A stretch of 64,000 nt of DNA, from positions 372,001 to 436,000 of the forward strand of contig NZ_JAEULY010000009.1 in the NCBI RefSeq assembly GCF_016793595.1, written 5' to 3'. This stretch comes from Phreatobacter sp. GTDB taxonomy: Bacteria > Pseudomonadota > Alphaproteobacteria > Rhizobiales > Phreatobacteraceae. Shown in pieces: positions 39,689 to 52,395 of this stretch. The translations under genes and the position numbers were made by a program. The stretch's first letter is position 1. Every line of letters starts with the position of its first letter. A model generated the notes under the pieces. The model did no database searches. It was not told the origin of the DNA and worked only from the letters and a program-made list of their open reading frames with translations.

Positions 39689-40735
39689 TCACTCCTTCGC
39701 CGACGGCGCGCCAGCCGCCAGCGCCTTGGCCTGAACCGTCCACTCCTCGCGGTCGATCCGCCCGGGGAACGCAAGGTAGGTGCCGACCCAGCGGATTTCC
39801 GCGCGGGTCCAGCCGGCGATCTGGTCGAAATGGAAGATGCCGAGAGCATGGAGCTTGCCCTCGTTGACCGGGCCGATACCCTTGATCTTCTGCAGCTTGT
39901 CGGCAGCGCTCGACCGCGCGGCGGCAAGCCCCGCCGGGCGAGTGCCGACGGCATCGGCCTTCTGCTCGGGGGTCGCATCGGGGCTAAGCGTCGCCAGCTT
40001 CGCCTTGATCTCGGACTCTTCCCTCGCCGCGAGTTCATCGGCTGCAGAAGCCGCCGCAGGCGCCGGCTTCGACGCCACCGCGACACCGCCCCCCGAAGAC
40101 TCCCCGCCGGGCGTCGCGGCATTGAACGGCAGATCGCGCAGCGTCACGGCCCCACCCTCGGGCTCGGCGCCGTGGCGGCTGTTCTGCGGGCCCGGCTTCG
40201 GCTTTTCGCCGCGCGCGAAGGCGTCGAGAACCTTTTCGAGACTCTCGGGGGTCAGGTCCTCGTAGACATCGGAGAAGACCTGGATCATTGGCGCGTTCAC
40301 GCAGGCGCCCGCGCACTCGACCTCCTCCCACGAGAAGTCGCCATCGTCCGACAGGTGGAACGGCTCGTGATGGATGCGGCTCTTGCAGACCTTGATCAGT
40401 TCGCCTGCCCCGCGCAGCATGCAAGGCGTCGTGCCGCAGACCTGAATATGCGCTTTCTTCCCAACCGGTTGCAGCTGGAACATGGTGTAGAAGGTCGCCA
40501 CCTCGAACACCCGGATGTAGGGCATGTCGAGCATGTCGGCGACATATTCCATGGCCGCCTTGGGCAGCCAGTAGGCGTGCTGCTCCTGCGCCCGCCAGAG
40601 CAGCGGAATGACTGCGGAAGCCTTACGCTCGGCCGGATACTTGCCGATCGTCTTCTGCGCCCAGGCGAGGTTCTCGGGCGTGAAAGCGAAGGAGGCCGGC
40701 TGGACCTCGTCGGGTGCGAGACGACGGACGCTCAC
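39689..40735 (-). CDS. nuoE: NADH-quinone oxidoreductase subunit E with C-terminal helix-hairpin-helix domain
   Basis: NuoE holds a [2Fe-2S] cluster near the NADH site. The thioredoxin-like part (residues about 15-185) has the ligands in [13 protein letters not shown] and [11 protein letters not shown]. The protein is 348 residues, about twice the usual NuoE length. After a charged Ala-rich linker the last 70 residues read [43 protein letters not shown], a helix-hairpin-helix-like domain. Extended NuoE proteins of this kind occur in other Hyphomicrobiales. The GTG start overlaps the nuoD stop (GTGA). Confidence 0.95.
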   Translation of the reverse strand: MSVRRLAPDEVQPASFAFTPENLAWAQKTIGKYPAERKASAVIPLLWRAQEQHAYWLPKAAMEYVADMLDMPYIRVFEVATFYTMFQLQPVGKKAHIQVCGTTPCMLRGAGELIKVCKSRIHHEPFHLSDDGDFSWEEVECAGACVNAPMIQVFSDVYEDLTPESLEKVLDAFARGEKPKPGPQNSRHGAEPEGGAVTLRDLPFNAATPGGESSGGGVAVASKPAPAAASAADELAAREESEIKAKLATLSPDATPEQKADAVGTRPAGLAAARSSAADKLQKIKGIGPVNEGKLHALGIFHFDQIAGWTRAEIRWVGTYLAFPGRIDREEWTVQAKALAAGAPSAKE

Positions 40736-41916
40736 CGGTCAACCTCTCCGAACACGATGTCGATGGAGCCGAGGATGGCGGAGACGTCCGCCAGCATGTG
40801 GCCCTTGCACAGAAAATCCATGGCCTGCAGGTGGGCGAAGCCCGGCGCTCGGATCTTGCAGCGATAGGGCTTGTTGGTGCCGTCGGCCACCAGATAGACG
40901 CCGAACTCGCCCTTCGGTGCCTCGACGCAGGCATAGACCTCGCCGGCCGGCACGTGGAAGCCTTCGGTATAGAGCTTGAAATGGTGGATCAGCGCTTCCA
41001 TCGAGCGCTTCATCTCCCCGCGCTTCGGCGGCACCACCTTCTGGTCCTTGGCCGAGACCGGGCCCGGCGTCTCGCGCAGCAGCTTGCAGCACTGCTTCAT
41101 GATCTTCACGGACTGCCTCATCTCCTCCATGCGGATGAGATAGCGGTCGTAGCAGTCGCCGTTCTTGCCGATCGGAATGTCGAAATCGAGCTCGGCATAG
41201 CACTCGTAGGGCTGCGACTTGCGCAGGTCCCACGGCGCGCCGGAACCGCGCACCATGACGCCCGAAAAGCCCCAGGCCCAGCACTCGTCCAGCGTCACCA
41301 CGCCGATATCGACGTTGCGCTGCTTGAAGATGCGGTTCGGGGTCAAAAGCGCGTCGAGATCGCCGACCACTTTCAGGAACGGATCGCACCAGGCCTCGAT
41401 ATCGTCGACGAGCTTCGGCGGCAGGTCCTGATGCACGCCGCCAACGCGGAAATAGGCCGCGTGCATGCGTGAGCCGGAAGCGCGCTCGTAGAAGATCATC
41501 AGCTTCTCGCGCTCCTCGAAGCCCCAGAGCGGCGGCGTGAGCGCGCCGACGTCCATGGCCTGCGTGGTGACGTTGAGCAGGTGCGAGAGGATGCGGCCGA
41601 TCTCGCTGTAGAGCACGCGGATCAGCTGGCCGCGCCTCGGCACCTCGATGCCGAGCATGCGCTCGGCGGCGAGGCAGAAGGCGTGCTCCTGATTCATCGG
41701 CGCGACATAGTCGAGCCGGTCAAAATAGGGGATCGCCTGCAGATAGGTCTTGGTCTCGATCAGCTTCTCGGTGCCGCGATGCAGCAGTCCGATATGCGGA
41801 TCGCAGCGCTCGACCACCTCGCCGTCGAGTTCCATGACGAGGCGGAGAACGCCGTGGGCCGCCGGATGCTGCGGGCCCCAGTTAAAGGTGAAATTGCGAA
41901 TCTCGGCTTCGGCCAT
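40732..41916 (-). CDS. nuoD: NADH-quinone oxidoreductase subunit D
   Basis: NuoD (49-kDa subunit) lines the quinone-reducing site. The 394-residue protein has [41 protein letters not shown], which includes the quinone-site His, then [26 protein letters not shown] and [25 protein letters not shown]. It ends [24 protein letters not shown]. It begins two bases after the nuoC stop. Confidence 0.98.
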   Translation of the reverse strand: MAEAEIRNFTFNWGPQHPAAHGVLRLVMELDGEVVERCDPHIGLLHRGTEKLIETKTYLQAIPYFDRLDYVAPMNQEHAFCLAAERMLGIEVPRRGQLIRVLYSEIGRILSHLLNVTTQAMDVGALTPPLWGFEEREKLMIFYERASGSRMHAAYFRVGGVHQDLPPKLVDDIEAWCDPFLKVVGDLDALLTPNRIFKQRNVDIGVVTLDECWAWGFSGVMVRGSGAPWDLRKSQPYECYAELDFDIPIGKNGDCYDRYLIRMEEMRQSVKIMKQCCKLLRETPGPVSAKDQKVVPPKRGEMKRSMEALIHHFKLYTEGFHVPAGEVYACVEAPKGEFGVYLVADGTNKPYRCKIRAPGFAHLQAMDFLCKGHMLADVSAILGSIDIVFGEVDR

Positions 41917-41918
41917 GC

Positions 41919-42518
41919 TCAGTTCGCCTTGGCTTTCTCGTCGCCCGGCAGGACATATTCAGTCCCCTCCCAGGGCGAGAGGAAATCGAACTGCCGGAAC
42001 TCCTGCGGCAGGCGCACCGGCTCGTAGACCACGCGCTTCACCTCGTCGTCGTAGCGAACCTCGACGAAGCCGGTCGTGGGAAAGTCCTTGCGCAGCGGAT
42101 GGCCGTCGAAGCCGTAGTCCGTCAGCAGACGCCGCAGGTCCGGATGCCCCGTGAACAGCACGCCGTAGAGGTCGTAGGTCTCGCGCTCGAACCACAGCGC
42201 GCCGGGAAACACATCCGTGGCCGAGGCGATCGGCGTCGTCTCGTCGGTCTGCACCTTCACGCGGATGCGCCGGTTAAACTTCGGCGACAGCAGGTGATAG
42301 ACGACGTCGAAGCGCTTCGCCCGGCCCGGATAGTCGACGCCGCAGATGTCGATGATGTTGCGGAAGAGACAATTGCCGTCGTCGCGCAGATGGGTCAGCA
42401 CCTGGACGATCTTCGCCGCGTCCGCCAGCAGCGTCAGCTCGCCATAGGCGACGCTCGCGCCGCTGACCGCGTCCGGCAGCGCCGCCCTGATCGTATCACC
42501 AAGCTCTTCAAGCGACAT
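41919..42518 (-). CDS. nuoC: NADH-quinone oxidoreductase subunit C
   Basis: The 199-residue protein (30-kDa subunit) has the diagnostic core [90 protein letters not shown]. It is separate from NuoD, as in alphaproteobacteria and unlike the fused NuoCD of E. coli. It starts nine bases past nuoB. Confidence 0.97.
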   Translation of the reverse strand: MSLEELGDTIRAALPDAVSGASVAYGELTLLADAAKIVQVLTHLRDDGNCLFRNIIDICGVDYPGRAKRFDVVYHLLSPKFNRRIRVKVQTDETTPIASATDVFPGALWFERETYDLYGVLFTGHPDLRRLLTDYGFDGHPLRKDFPTTGFVEVRYDDEVKRVVYEPVRLPQEFRQFDFLSPWEGTEYVLPGDEKAKAN

Positions 42519-42527
42519 GATGTCCCC

Positions 42528-43112
42528 TCACCGCTCGATCGTGCCGGTGCGGCGGATCTTCTTCTGCAGAAGCAGCACGCCGTAGAGCAGCGCCTCGGCC
42601 GTCGGCGGACAGCCCGGCACGTAGATATCGACCGGCACGATGCGGTCGCAGCCACGCACCACGGCATAGGAATAGTGGTAGTAGCCGCCGCCATTGGCGC
42701 AGGAGCCCATGGAGATGACATAGCGCGGCTCCGGCATCTGGTCGTAGACCTTGCGCAGGGCCGGCGCCATCTTGTTGGTCAGCGTGCCGGCGACGATCAT
42801 CACGTCCGATTGCCGCGGACTGGCTCGGGGAGCAAAACCAAATCGCTCGACGTCGTAGCGCGGCATCGACAGCTGCATCATCTCCACGGCGCAGCAGGCA
42901 AGGCCGAACGTCATCCACATGAGCGAGCCGGTGCGGGCCCAGTTGATGAGGTCGTCGGTCGCCGTGACGATGAAGCCCTTGTCGGCGAGCTCGTTGTTGA
43001 TGCCGGCGAAGAACGGATCGGCCGAGCCCGCGGGCTTGCCGTCCGGGCCGAGAATCCCCTTCGGGGCCGGTGCGACGAGGGGGTTGCCGCGGTCGAGAGC
43101 AGTGGTGGCCAT
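42528..43112 (-). CDS. nuoB: NADH-quinone oxidoreductase subunit B
   Basis: NuoB holds the last cluster (N2) before quinone. The 194-residue protein has the ligands in [31 protein letters not shown] and [20 protein letters not shown], with all four cysteines. An N-terminal extension of about 40 residues (rich in Ala, Pro and Gly) is common in alphaproteobacteria. It starts 11 bases past nuoA. Confidence 0.98.
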   Translation of the reverse strand: MATTALDRGNPLVAPAPKGILGPDGKPAGSADPFFAGINNELADKGFIVTATDDLINWARTGSLMWMTFGLACCAVEMMQLSMPRYDVERFGFAPRASPRQSDVMIVAGTLTNKMAPALRKVYDQMPEPRYVISMGSCANGGGYYHYSYAVVRGCDRIVPVDIYVPGCPPTAEALLYGVLLLQKKIRRTGTIER

Positions 43113-43123
43113 GATCTAGACTC

Positions 43124-43501
43124 TCAATTCCACTCCAGCGCGCCCTTCTTCCACTCGTAGACGAAACCGATCGTCAGCACGCCGAGGAAGACCATCATCG
43201 ACCAGAAGCCAAACAGCCCGACCTCCTTGAAGGCCACGGCCCAGGGGAACAGGAAGGCGACCTCGAGGTCGAAGATGATGAACAGGATCGCCACGAGGTA
43301 GAAGCGCACGTCGAACTTCATGCGCGCGTCGTCGAAGGCGTTGAAGCCGCACTCATAGGCCGACAGCTTCTCGGCATCCGGCCGCGAGAAGGCGACCAGG
43401 AAGGGCGCGACCAGCAGCGCAACGCCTATGACACCGGCAAGCGCGATGAAGATGACGAGCGGCAGATAGTCATTCACGAGCTGCGTTGCCAAACCCGGCA
43501 T
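43124..43501 (-). CDS. nuoA: NADH-quinone oxidoreductase subunit A
   Basis: NuoA is the first gene of the operon and a three-helix membrane subunit. The 125-residue protein has [48 protein letters not shown], with the conserved Cys-containing loop and the Glu in [11 protein letters not shown]. The operon promoter must lie in the 153-base region upstream (43502-43654). I could not pick a convincing -35/-10 pair there. Confidence 0.97.
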   Translation of the reverse strand: MPGLATQLVNDYLPLVIFIALAGVIGVALLVAPFLVAFSRPDAEKLSAYECGFNAFDDARMKFDVRFYLVAILFIIFDLEVAFLFPWAVAFKEVGLFGFWSMMVFLGVLTIGFVYEWKKGALEWN

Positions 43502-43654
43502 CGAAGGCCTCCTCGCCCGCCGGGAAAAGCGCTCCTGCGAACCCCTGCCCAGCCTGTTCCCCGTGCCTTACTCTCTCCCCTGTTGCGGTGCAAGCATATG
43601 ACGGAGAAGGAAAGCCTGCCCTGCCTGGAATCGTTGTGAAATCCGCGAGAGCGT

Positions 43655-44419
43655 TCAGAAATCGGCCCTGAGGCTGAGCTGCGGCACGATCAGCCAGCGC
43701 GAATAACGGACCTCCGGCGCGCTCGACCATCGATTCTCGTAGCCCACGAAAGCCGATAGCTGCACGCCTGGCCGCCACTGGTAGCGGGCGCCGATCGCGA
43801 CATTCGCCACGACGTCGTTGCGCACCGTCGTCCAGTGTGGGACGTGGCGCTGGTCGATCTTCGGCACGAATACGAGGTCGAGATTGGCGTTGACCCGGTA
43901 GAAGACCGGCAGCGCCACCTGCACCTTGGAGCGCTCCTTGGTGCTGTCGGTGGAAAACCGGTAGCCGAGGAACAGGCGCGGCGAGATCGACCAGGGCGTG
44001 CCCTCGAAGGCATAGGTCCGCGAAACCTGGGTCTGCAGCTCCGTGCCGGTCGATGCGTAGGAGTTGAACAGCCCGTCCCAGGATGGCGTCGATTCGACCG
44101 TCACCGACCAGGACACGTCGCCGAAGTTCCGGCTGATGCTGACGCCGCCCGAAAAGCCCGATGCGCCAATGATGAACGGCCGCCCCGCGAGCCCGATCTG
44201 GGTCAGGACATAGGTCTCGATCGACGTGTCGGCATCAATCTGCCGGCGCGCGGCGATGCGGATTCCCGGGATCACCACGAAATTCGGCGGCCGGCCGCTG
44301 CCGGAGAAATCGGGAAAGTCATAGTCGGCGGCGCGCGACGGAGCAGCACCTGCCAACCCTAGCGCGACGGCCATCGTCGCGCCGGATGCCAGACAAGCCC
44401 GAAGCACTTTGCGACCCAC
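43655..44419 (-). CDS. Predicted outer-membrane beta-barrel protein
   Basis: The 254-residue protein has a signal peptide (CLASGATMAVALGLAGAAPSRA-AD, cleaved near residue 30). After that come alternating polar and aromatic strands with many Tyr/Trp/Phe ends, for example GGVSISRNFGDVSWSVTVES, FLGYRFSTDSTKERSKVQVALPVFYRVN and LSAFVGYENRWS. It ends LSLRADF, and a terminal Phe is the outer-membrane barrel signal. I do not recognise a specific family. It is on the same strand as the nuo genes but 153 bases before nuoA, so it is probably separate. Confidence 0.75.
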   Translation of the reverse strand: MGRKVLRACLASGATMAVALGLAGAAPSRAADYDFPDFSGSGRPPNFVVIPGIRIAARRQIDADTSIETYVLTQIGLAGRPFIIGASGFSGGVSISRNFGDVSWSVTVESTPSWDGLFNSYASTGTELQTQVSRTYAFEGTPWSISPRLFLGYRFSTDSTKERSKVQVALPVFYRVNANLDLVFVPKIDQRHVPHWTTVRNDVVANVAIGARYQWRPGVQLSAFVGYENRWSSAPEVRYSRWLIVPQLSLRADF

Positions 44420-44506
44420 TCCGAGCCCCCCGCCGGCAGGACGATGGGGTGCAGACTGGCCGAGTCTCCGCGGGCCGGCAATCCGGCGGTCAGACCGCTG
44501 TCGGGG

Positions 44507-44770
44507 TCAACTCGGGCAAGGTGCCGCGTCGTCGGCCGGCTTCGCCGCGCCGCGCGCCGTCGCAAGCGCAACCGCAACAAGCTCGCCGTGCTTCAGGCAG
44601 CCGCAGCGCACGGCGCCGGTGATCGAATCCGCGACGAGCCGGCCGAGCTCGCCGCAAGAGCCGATCCCGAGCATTCCGCTCGCTTCGCGGAAGGCGCGCT
44701 GAATGGCTTCCTGCTGCAAAGGCGGAAAATCGTCGGCAAGAATCGGCGCGCGAACAGACGAACGACCCAT
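44507..44770 (-). CDS. Small conserved-type hypothetical protein
   Basis: The 87-residue protein reads FPPLQQEAIQRAFREASGMLGIGSCGELGRLVADSITGAVRCGCLKHGELVAVALATARG. The pattern of a helix with RAF then a Gly-rich turn and a helix ending in ALATARG resembles small Hyphomicrobiales proteins of unknown function seen beside tRNA genes. GGGGGA precedes the ATG by eight bases. No membrane helix or signal peptide is present. A moderate doubt remains that this is only an open frame. Confidence 0.5.
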   Translation of the reverse strand: MGRSSVRAPILADDFPPLQQEAIQRAFREASGMLGIGSCGELGRLVADSITGAVRCGCLKHGELVAVALATARGAAKPADDAAPCPS

Positions 44771-45116
44771 TCCAAATCCCCCAGCTACATTGCCTTCCCC
44801 AACGCCGGGCGGCCGAACAGGTTCCCGCGAGCCTGCCCCGGGTCACGGCGGCGACGCCGCCATCCGAACGGCGGCAGCCGGCTCTGATCGCCTCGGCGGC
44901 TGAGTGAGTGACCTCTCCCGCCGCCCCATCAACGCCGTCGGGAACCGGCGGTTCACGACTCGGCAAAGGCGTCGCCCGCTCTGATCTCGCTGGCTCGGCC
45001 ACGAGACCACCACCATGAGCGTGGCAATGCTCTCTCGCGCCCGAGGCGACGATCTGGATCGTCGATTTCGCTGGCTGACAGACCGAGGGAGCCGTGGCTC
45101 GACCTCGAGGAAGAAC
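44771..45116. other. Intergenic region before tRNA-Asp with nothing clear
   Basis: These 346 bases lie between the small hypothetical gene and the 3' end of tRNA-Asp. Several open frames cross it but none has protein-like composition or a ribosome site. A small GAGCC-AC-GGCTC hairpin lies just past the tRNA. I see no other element. Confidence 0.5.
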
Positions 45117-45193
45117 TGGCGCGGGCGACGGGGCTCGAACCCGCGACCTCCGGCGTGACAGGCCGGCACTCTAACCAACTGAGCTACGCCCGC
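45117..45193 (-). tRNA. tRNA-Asp (GUC)
   Basis: The minus strand folds as a 77-base tRNA. The acceptor GCGGGCG pairs with CGCCCGC, the D arm contains AGCTCAGTTGGTTAGAGT, the anticodon loop is CTGTCAC with anticodon GTC, and the T arm contains GGTTCGAACC. The 3' CCA is encoded. Confidence 0.97.
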
Positions 45194-45472
45194 GCGCTGC
45201 TCGGCGCCAAAGGGCGGCGCCGGTCGAGGTGGCGGGAATTACGGGAGGCACCCTGCCCTGTCAAGGCGGTTTCGACCGGCCAGGCGAACCTTATCCAAAG
45301 CAGCGTCGAAACTTGCGGTATCAACCGATTGCATGACTGCCCGGCGCGAGGTTCCGGTCCCGGAGGAACGCCGCCTTGAATCTTTTTTAACCGCGATGCC
45401 GCGTCATGACCCCGGAAGATGTCGCCATGCTGGCCGGATCGCGGCTGTGGGGGCGTCCCGGGGGCTCGGCGC

Positions 45473-47452
45473 ATGACGATCGGTAATTGGTTCCAGCTTC
45501 GCACCATCGGCGCGAAGTTGATGGTTTCGGTGACGGCGACGGCTCTCGTCGCGGCCGGAGCGGTCGGCTACGCGGGCTATCGGCAGCAACAGGCGCTGAG
45601 CGATCTCGCCATCGAATCGGCGCTGGTGCAGCGCTACGAGACCGTCGTCGCAGCTATGGCGGATCAGGGCCAGCGCGCGCTTGCCGTTGCCCACATCGTC
45701 GCCAACGACCCGCGCACGGGAGAAACCATGGCGCGCGGCGACCGGGCCGGCATCATCGCCGCCTTCCGCGATGTCATGCCGACGCTTCGCGACGGGCTCG
45801 ACCTCGGCCTCATCTCGTTCCAGGGCGCCGATGGCAAGAACATCGCCCGCGTCCACGCGCCCGATGCGTTCGGCGACAGTGTCGTTGGCCGCCGTTTCAT
45901 GGTGCGCGACGCCATCCAGTCCGGCAACCCGCTGGTCGGTATCGAGCCTGGCCGCGACAATGTATCGATCTTCGGCACGGTTCCCACCCGCCACGCGGGC
46001 CGGGTGGTCGGCATTACCGATATCGGCGCCGTGCTCGGACCGAAGTTCCTTGCCGACCTCAAGCGGCGCTATCAGGTCGACGTCGCCATGCATCTCGTCC
46101 GCGATGGCAAGGTCGAGACGCTCGGCGCGACCTTCCCGGAAAAGACGCTGCTCGAGGCCTCCGCCCATCAGTCGGCGCTGCGGGCACCCACCCGCTGGCG
46201 CGAGGCCGCCATCGGCGGCAACCCGGTCGCGGTGCTCTCCGGCCCGCTTCGCAACTATTCCGGCCAGCCGATCGGCACGCTGGAGGTCGCGCTTGATTCG
46301 AGCGCGTTCGTTGCCGCCCGCAACCAGTCCATGCTGACCCTCCTGGCCGTGCTGACCGCCGTCGCGGTCGCCGGGATCGGCATCGCGACGCTGCTCACGC
46401 GCCATCTCGGCGCGCCCATCCGCCGCCTCGACGAGCGCATGACCGCGCTTGCCGCCGGCGAGCATGAGACGCCGGTGCCGTTCACCGCGCGCACCGACGA
46501 GATCGGCGCCATGGCGCGCTCGGTCGAGGTGTTCCGCGACAATGCCGTCGCCCGCGCCCGCCTCGAAGCGGAAACCGTGGAGGGTGCCGAGGCCCGCCAG
46601 CGGCGTCAGACGCGCATCGATTCGCTCATCGCCAACTTCTCCGGCTCGATCGGCGCTGTCCTTGGCGGCGTTTCCGACAATGCCGGCCGCATGGAAGAGA
46701 CCGCGCAGACCCTCAGCGGCATCGCCACCGAGGCGTCCGGCCAGGCCGAAAGCGCCGCCGGCGCCTCGAAACAGGCATCCGACAACGTCCAGTCCGTCGC
46801 CGCCGCATCGGAGGAGCTCTCCGCCTCGATCAATGAGATCGCCGGCCAGATCGGCCAGACCAACACCGTGGTCGAGCGCGCCAGCGCCGAGGCAGCCGGC
46901 GCCAACCAGCGCGTCAAGGCGCTGGCTGAGGCCGTCGCCCGCATCGGCGAGGTGCTCCAGCTCATCCGCGCCATCGCCGAACAGACCAATCTGCTGGCCC
47001 TCAACGCCACCATCGAGGCGGCGCGCGCGGGTGAGGCCGGGCGCGGCTTCGCCGTGGTCGCGAGCGAGGTGAAGTCGCTGGCCGGCCAGACGGCCCGAGC
47101 GACCGAGGAAATCGCCGCCCAGATCGGCGCGGTGCAGGGCGAAACCGCCACGGCCGTCCTGTCCATCGAGACCATCGCCGGCACCATGTCGGAGGTCGCG
47201 AGCTACGCCTCGGCGGTCGCCGCGGCCATCGAGCAGCAGCGAGCCGCCACCGGCGAGATTTCCCAGAACGTCCAGGCCGCCGCCAGCGGAACGGCCCATG
47301 TCGTCGACAACATCGCCTCCGTCACGGCCGCCTCCGGCGAGACCAGCGCCTCCGCCGCTGCCGTGCTGACGGCCGCGCGGAGCCTGTCGGATCAGGCCGC
47401 GACGCTCGGCCGGTCGGTGGAACAGTTCCTTGCCGAGGTGCGGGCGGCCTGA
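45473..47452 (+). CDS. Methyl-accepting chemotaxis protein
   Basis: The 659-residue chemoreceptor has a first membrane helix at about residues 15-35. A periplasmic sensor of about 240 residues follows, with a Cache-like pattern ([39 protein letters not shown]). The second helix is at about 287-308, followed by a HAMP domain ([26 protein letters not shown]) and the signalling coiled coil. Its tip is [35 protein letters not shown], which binds CheA/CheW. No C-terminal pentapeptide for CheR is seen. I chose the ATG at 45473 because it precedes the first helix directly. The ligand is unknown. Confidence 0.93.
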   Translation: MTIGNWFQLRTIGAKLMVSVTATALVAAGAVGYAGYRQQQALSDLAIESALVQRYETVVAAMADQGQRALAVAHIVANDPRTGETMARGDRAGIIAAFRDVMPTLRDGLDLGLISFQGADGKNIARVHAPDAFGDSVVGRRFMVRDAIQSGNPLVGIEPGRDNVSIFGTVPTRHAGRVVGITDIGAVLGPKFLADLKRRYQVDVAMHLVRDGKVETLGATFPEKTLLEASAHQSALRAPTRWREAAIGGNPVAVLSGPLRNYSGQPIGTLEVALDSSAFVAARNQSMLTLLAVLTAVAVAGIGIATLLTRHLGAPIRRLDERMTALAAGEHETPVPFTARTDEIGAMARSVEVFRDNAVARARLEAETVEGAEARQRRQTRIDSLIANFSGSIGAVLGGVSDNAGRMEETAQTLSGIATEASGQAESAAGASKQASDNVQSVAAASEELSASINEIAGQIGQTNTVVERASAEAAGANQRVKALAEAVARIGEVLQLIRAIAEQTNLLALNATIEAARAGEAGRGFAVVASEVKSLAGQTARATEEIAAQIGAVQGETATAVLSIETIAGTMSEVASYASAVAAAIEQQRAATGEISQNVQAAASGTAHVVDNIASVTAASGETSASAAAVLTAARSLSDQAATLGRSVEQFLAEVRAA

Positions 47453-47460
47453 CACACGGG

Positions 47461-48558
47461 TCAGACCTTCCCGCTCCTGCCGAGCCAGCCGAAGGTCAGC
47501 GGCGCGGCGATCATCGTCAGGAACACCCTGATGATGTGGAACGCCGCGACGAAGGCCACCTCGGCATTCAGCGCAACGGCGATGAGCGCCATTTCGGTCA
47601 GCCCGCCGGGCGAATAGGCAAGGATCAGCGTCACGACGCTGAAGCCGGAGACCTGCGAGACCGCCACTGCGAAGAGGCTCATCCAGAAGATCAGGATGGC
47701 GGTCGAGCCGACCGACAGGATCAGCACCTTCCAGAGGACGCCGCTCGCGGTGCCGGCGAAGCGGCAGCCGATGCCGACGCCGAGGACGAGCTGGGCCGCA
47801 TTGACGATCTCGTAGGGCGGCTTGAAGTCCGAGAGCCCCGTGATGTGGACCGCTGCGCTGACGATCATGCAGCCGAGCAGGGTCTTGGCCGGCAGCCGCA
47901 GGATATGGCCGAGAAAAGCGCCGGCAAAGCCGAGGATGACCAGCCAGAGCTCCGCGATCAGCGGCGTTGCGAACATCGAGGCGCCGCTGCCGCCGGCCCG
48001 GTCGAGGCTGATGCCCTGGCTCCACTGGATCAGGAAGGGCAGCGTCATCACCACCATGAGGATGCGCGTCGAATGGACCAGAGCGATGATCCGCGCGTCG
48101 CCGCCACGTTCCTCGCCATAGATCACCATCTCGACGAGCCCGCCGGGCATCCCTGAAAAGAAGGCGGTCACCCAGTCATAGCCGCCGACCTTGCGGAAGT
48201 ACCAGACCACGGTGACGCCGCAGGCGAGCATGAACAGGACAAGCCCGCAGAGCGGCACGATCCATTGCGGGACCTGGCCGATGATCGCCGGCGAGAAGCC
48301 CGAGCCGAGCATGACGCCGATGATCGCAGACATGGGCGAGCGGATCACGCCCGAGGCTGCGACCGGCAGGCGCGCCAGCGCGGCGATGGTGCAGAAGATC
48401 ATCGCCCCGAGCATCCAGGGCAGCGGCAGGCGCAGCTTGTAGAACAGCCAGCCGCCGGCAATGCCGATGAGAAGCGCCAGCGCGAAGCCGCGATAGGGAA
48501 AGACCGCAGGCGAAAACTGGGCGAGGCCGCTGCGGACCTCGGCAAGCCAACTCGACAC
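47461..48558 (-). CDS. AbrB-family putative ammonia monooxygenase/permease-like membrane protein
   Basis: The 365-residue protein is almost entirely hydrophobic with about ten helices. It contains the AbrB duplication pattern: AIIGVMLGSGFSPAIIGQ in the first half and VLGVGIGCRFAG in the second. Conserved GMPGGLVEMV and YSPGGLTEMALIA occur one per half. The family name comes from E. coli AbrB; older records call it ammonia monooxygenase, which is misleading, and transport is more likely. I chose the GTG at 48558 because GGGAGG lies nine bases upstream; the longer frame runs through the tRNA-Val gene. It converges on the chemoreceptor gene with an eight-base gap. Confidence 0.82.
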   Translation of the reverse strand: MSSWLAEVRSGLAQFSPAVFPYRGFALALLIGIAGGWLFYKLRLPLPWMLGAMIFCTIAALARLPVAASGVIRSPMSAIIGVMLGSGFSPAIIGQVPQWIVPLCGLVLFMLACGVTVVWYFRKVGGYDWVTAFFSGMPGGLVEMVIYGEERGGDARIIALVHSTRILMVVMTLPFLIQWSQGISLDRAGGSGASMFATPLIAELWLVILGFAGAFLGHILRLPAKTLLGCMIVSAAVHITGLSDFKPPYEIVNAAQLVLGVGIGCRFAGTASGVLWKVLILSVGSTAILIFWMSLFAVAVSQVSGFSVVTLILAYSPGGLTEMALIAVALNAEVAFVAAFHIIRVFLTMIAAPLTFGWLGRSGKV

Positions 48559-48721
48559 GAACGGTTCCCTCCCTACCCCAAGGCCGAATAGCACGAGATC
48601 GGTGGCCAGCACTCCCGATTCGAGGGGATCAGCCGTCTTCGGATGTCGGGGCAGGCTGGGACGGCGGGCATTCCGGGCGCATCCGCGCTGTGCACCGAAA
48701 ACGGCCCTAATGCGAAGGAAA

Positions 48722-48797
48722 TGGTGGGCAGTGACGGGCTCGAACCGCCGACATCCTGCGTGTAAAGCAGGCGCTCTACCAACTGAGCTAACCGCCC
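48722..48797 (-). tRNA. tRNA-Val (UAC)
   Basis: A 76-base tRNA on the minus strand has acceptor GGGCGGT pairing with ACTGCCC, an anticodon stem CCTGC/GCAGG around loop TTTACAC, and anticodon TAC. The T arm contains GGTTCGAGCC, and CCA is encoded. It lies next to hupB, as is common in alphaproteobacteria. Confidence 0.97.
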
Positions 48798-48938
48798 CTT
48801 TTCGGCCCAGAGGCCAGAACGGGACCATGTAGACGGCCCCTGCCCGGCCCGCAAGTCCTGCAAGTCCCGCAGACCCCGCAAGGCCCTTCGATCCGGCACG
48901 CGCGCGCCCCGGCATCAGGCAGTGCCTGAAACGCACAA

Positions 48939-48962
48939 CGCCGCCGGGTTTTCCCGACGGCG
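48939..48962 (-). terminator. Probable hupB terminator
   Basis: A 10-base stem with one mismatch (CGCCGTCGGG and CCCGGCGGCG on the minus strand, loop AAAA) lies 26 bases past the hupB stop. The tail is TTGTGCGTTT, so the T-run is imperfect. Confidence 0.5.
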
Positions 48963-48988
48963 CTGAAATGCGGAACGCGTCAGGCCGA

Positions 48989-49264
48989 TCAGGCGTTGAC
49001 GGCGTCCTTGAGGCCCTTGCCGGCCGAGAACTTCGGCGCCTTGGAGGCCTTGATCTTGACGGGCTTGCCGGTGCGCGGATCGCGGCCCTCGCGGGCGGCG
49101 CGGTTGGTCACCGAGAAAGCGCCGAAACCGACGAGCTTCACATCGCCGCCCGACTTCAGCGTGGCGGTGATGGAATCGAAGGTTGCATCCACTGCAGCAC
49201 CCGCCTGCGCCTTCGTGAGGCCCGCCGCTTCGGCGACCGCGGCGATCAGTTCGTTCTTGGTCAC
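48989..49264 (-). CDS. hupB: HU family DNA-binding protein
   Basis: The 91-residue histone-like protein (MTKNELIAAVAEAAGLTKAQAGAAVDATFDSITATLKSGGDVKLVGFGAFSV) has the HU arm motif REGRDPRTGKPVKI, which wraps and bends DNA. It compacts the chromosome and helps replication and recombination. It lies downstream of lon, as in many proteobacteria, but a strong terminator separates them, so it has its own promoter in the approximately 150-base gap before its start. Confidence 0.97.
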   Translation of the reverse strand: MTKNELIAAVAEAAGLTKAQAGAAVDATFDSITATLKSGGDVKLVGFGAFSVTNRAAREGRDPRTGKPVKIKASKAPKFSAGKGLKDAVNA

Positions 49265-49410
49265 GTGCTGTTCTCCTTGCGTTTACGCCGGGCCGGGAAT
49301 CCATGATTCCGTTGCCGGCGGGGTTTCTCGTTTGCCGTGCAATGGCCCGAAAAGCAAGGCGGGCACTGGATTCTTAGCAATCTGCCGGACGTTTTTGACG
49401 CCTTTCAACA

Positions 49411-49437
49411 GAAAACCCCGGGGCGGTGGCCCCGGGG
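49411..49437 (-). terminator. lon terminator
   Basis: A perfect 9-base G/C stem (CCCCGGGGC with GCCCCGGGG, loop of four) is followed on the minus strand by TTTTCTG. It lies 26 bases past the lon stop. Confidence 0.92.
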
Positions 49438-49463
49438 CTTTCGAAGCGTTCCAGTCTGAGTGT

Positions 49464-51890
<2,427 letters not shown>

Positions 51891-52395
51891 GATTCACTCG
51901 TCCTTTTCCTCGACACGCCGCGAAACGGCCCGAATGGGCCCGCCCGACGGCGGCGCTCGGATGATTCCCGGCAAGGATGACGCGGAACTACGCTTTTGTC
52001 GCGCGGGGACGGCGGCGGGATTGAGGCCGGATCGGAAGCTCTTCGGCTTCCTGAGGAGGTCTCTTGGCGCTTGGCCGGCCTCGGGCACAAATCCCTGCCC
52101 GGGGGTCTGTCGGTCACCATTAGGTGGCGGTGCACACCCATGGTGTCAAGGACGCCACACGGCCCGCCGGGCGGTGGGATGCCGGGCCTGTGGACCGATG
52201 GCCGCAGGGCCACAGTCGGGCTCCCCGGAATGCCCGCGAAACCGGCCGGAAACATCCGCTGCCGGACGGCACATGCCGCGGCGCGGCACGCCTCGCCACA
52301 GAAACAATCGATATCTAACCATTCGATCATACCGCAGCGGACCGCATCGGACGGGGAAGCGGCGGACACGAAACAGTTCCTCGGGAGCCCTTCAC
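51891..52395. other. Intergenic region between lon and the secreted-protein gene
   Basis: This divergent gap of 505 bases is the longest gene-free stretch in the window. It must hold the lon promoter (a weak candidate is given separately) and the promoter of the gene at 52396. No protein frame with a ribosome site or recognisable sequence is present. Confidence 0.6.
52119..52149 (-). promoter_or_regulatory. Weak candidate lon promoter
   Basis: On the minus strand, TTGACA (52149-52144, preceded by C as in CTTGACA) is followed by CACCTA after 17 bases or CCTAAT after 19 bases. CTTG is the start of both the sigma-70 and the alphaproteobacterial sigma-32 -35 element. The distance to lon (about 230 bases) is long, so the call is tentative. 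Confidence 0.3.

Noticed and set aside
45404..48025. An 873-codon frame on the minus strand, antisense to the chemoreceptor and running into the AbrB-family gene
   Set aside because: Gly/Arg/Asp-rich sequence without motifs; the chemoreceptor on the plus strand has membrane helices, HAMP and a signalling tip.
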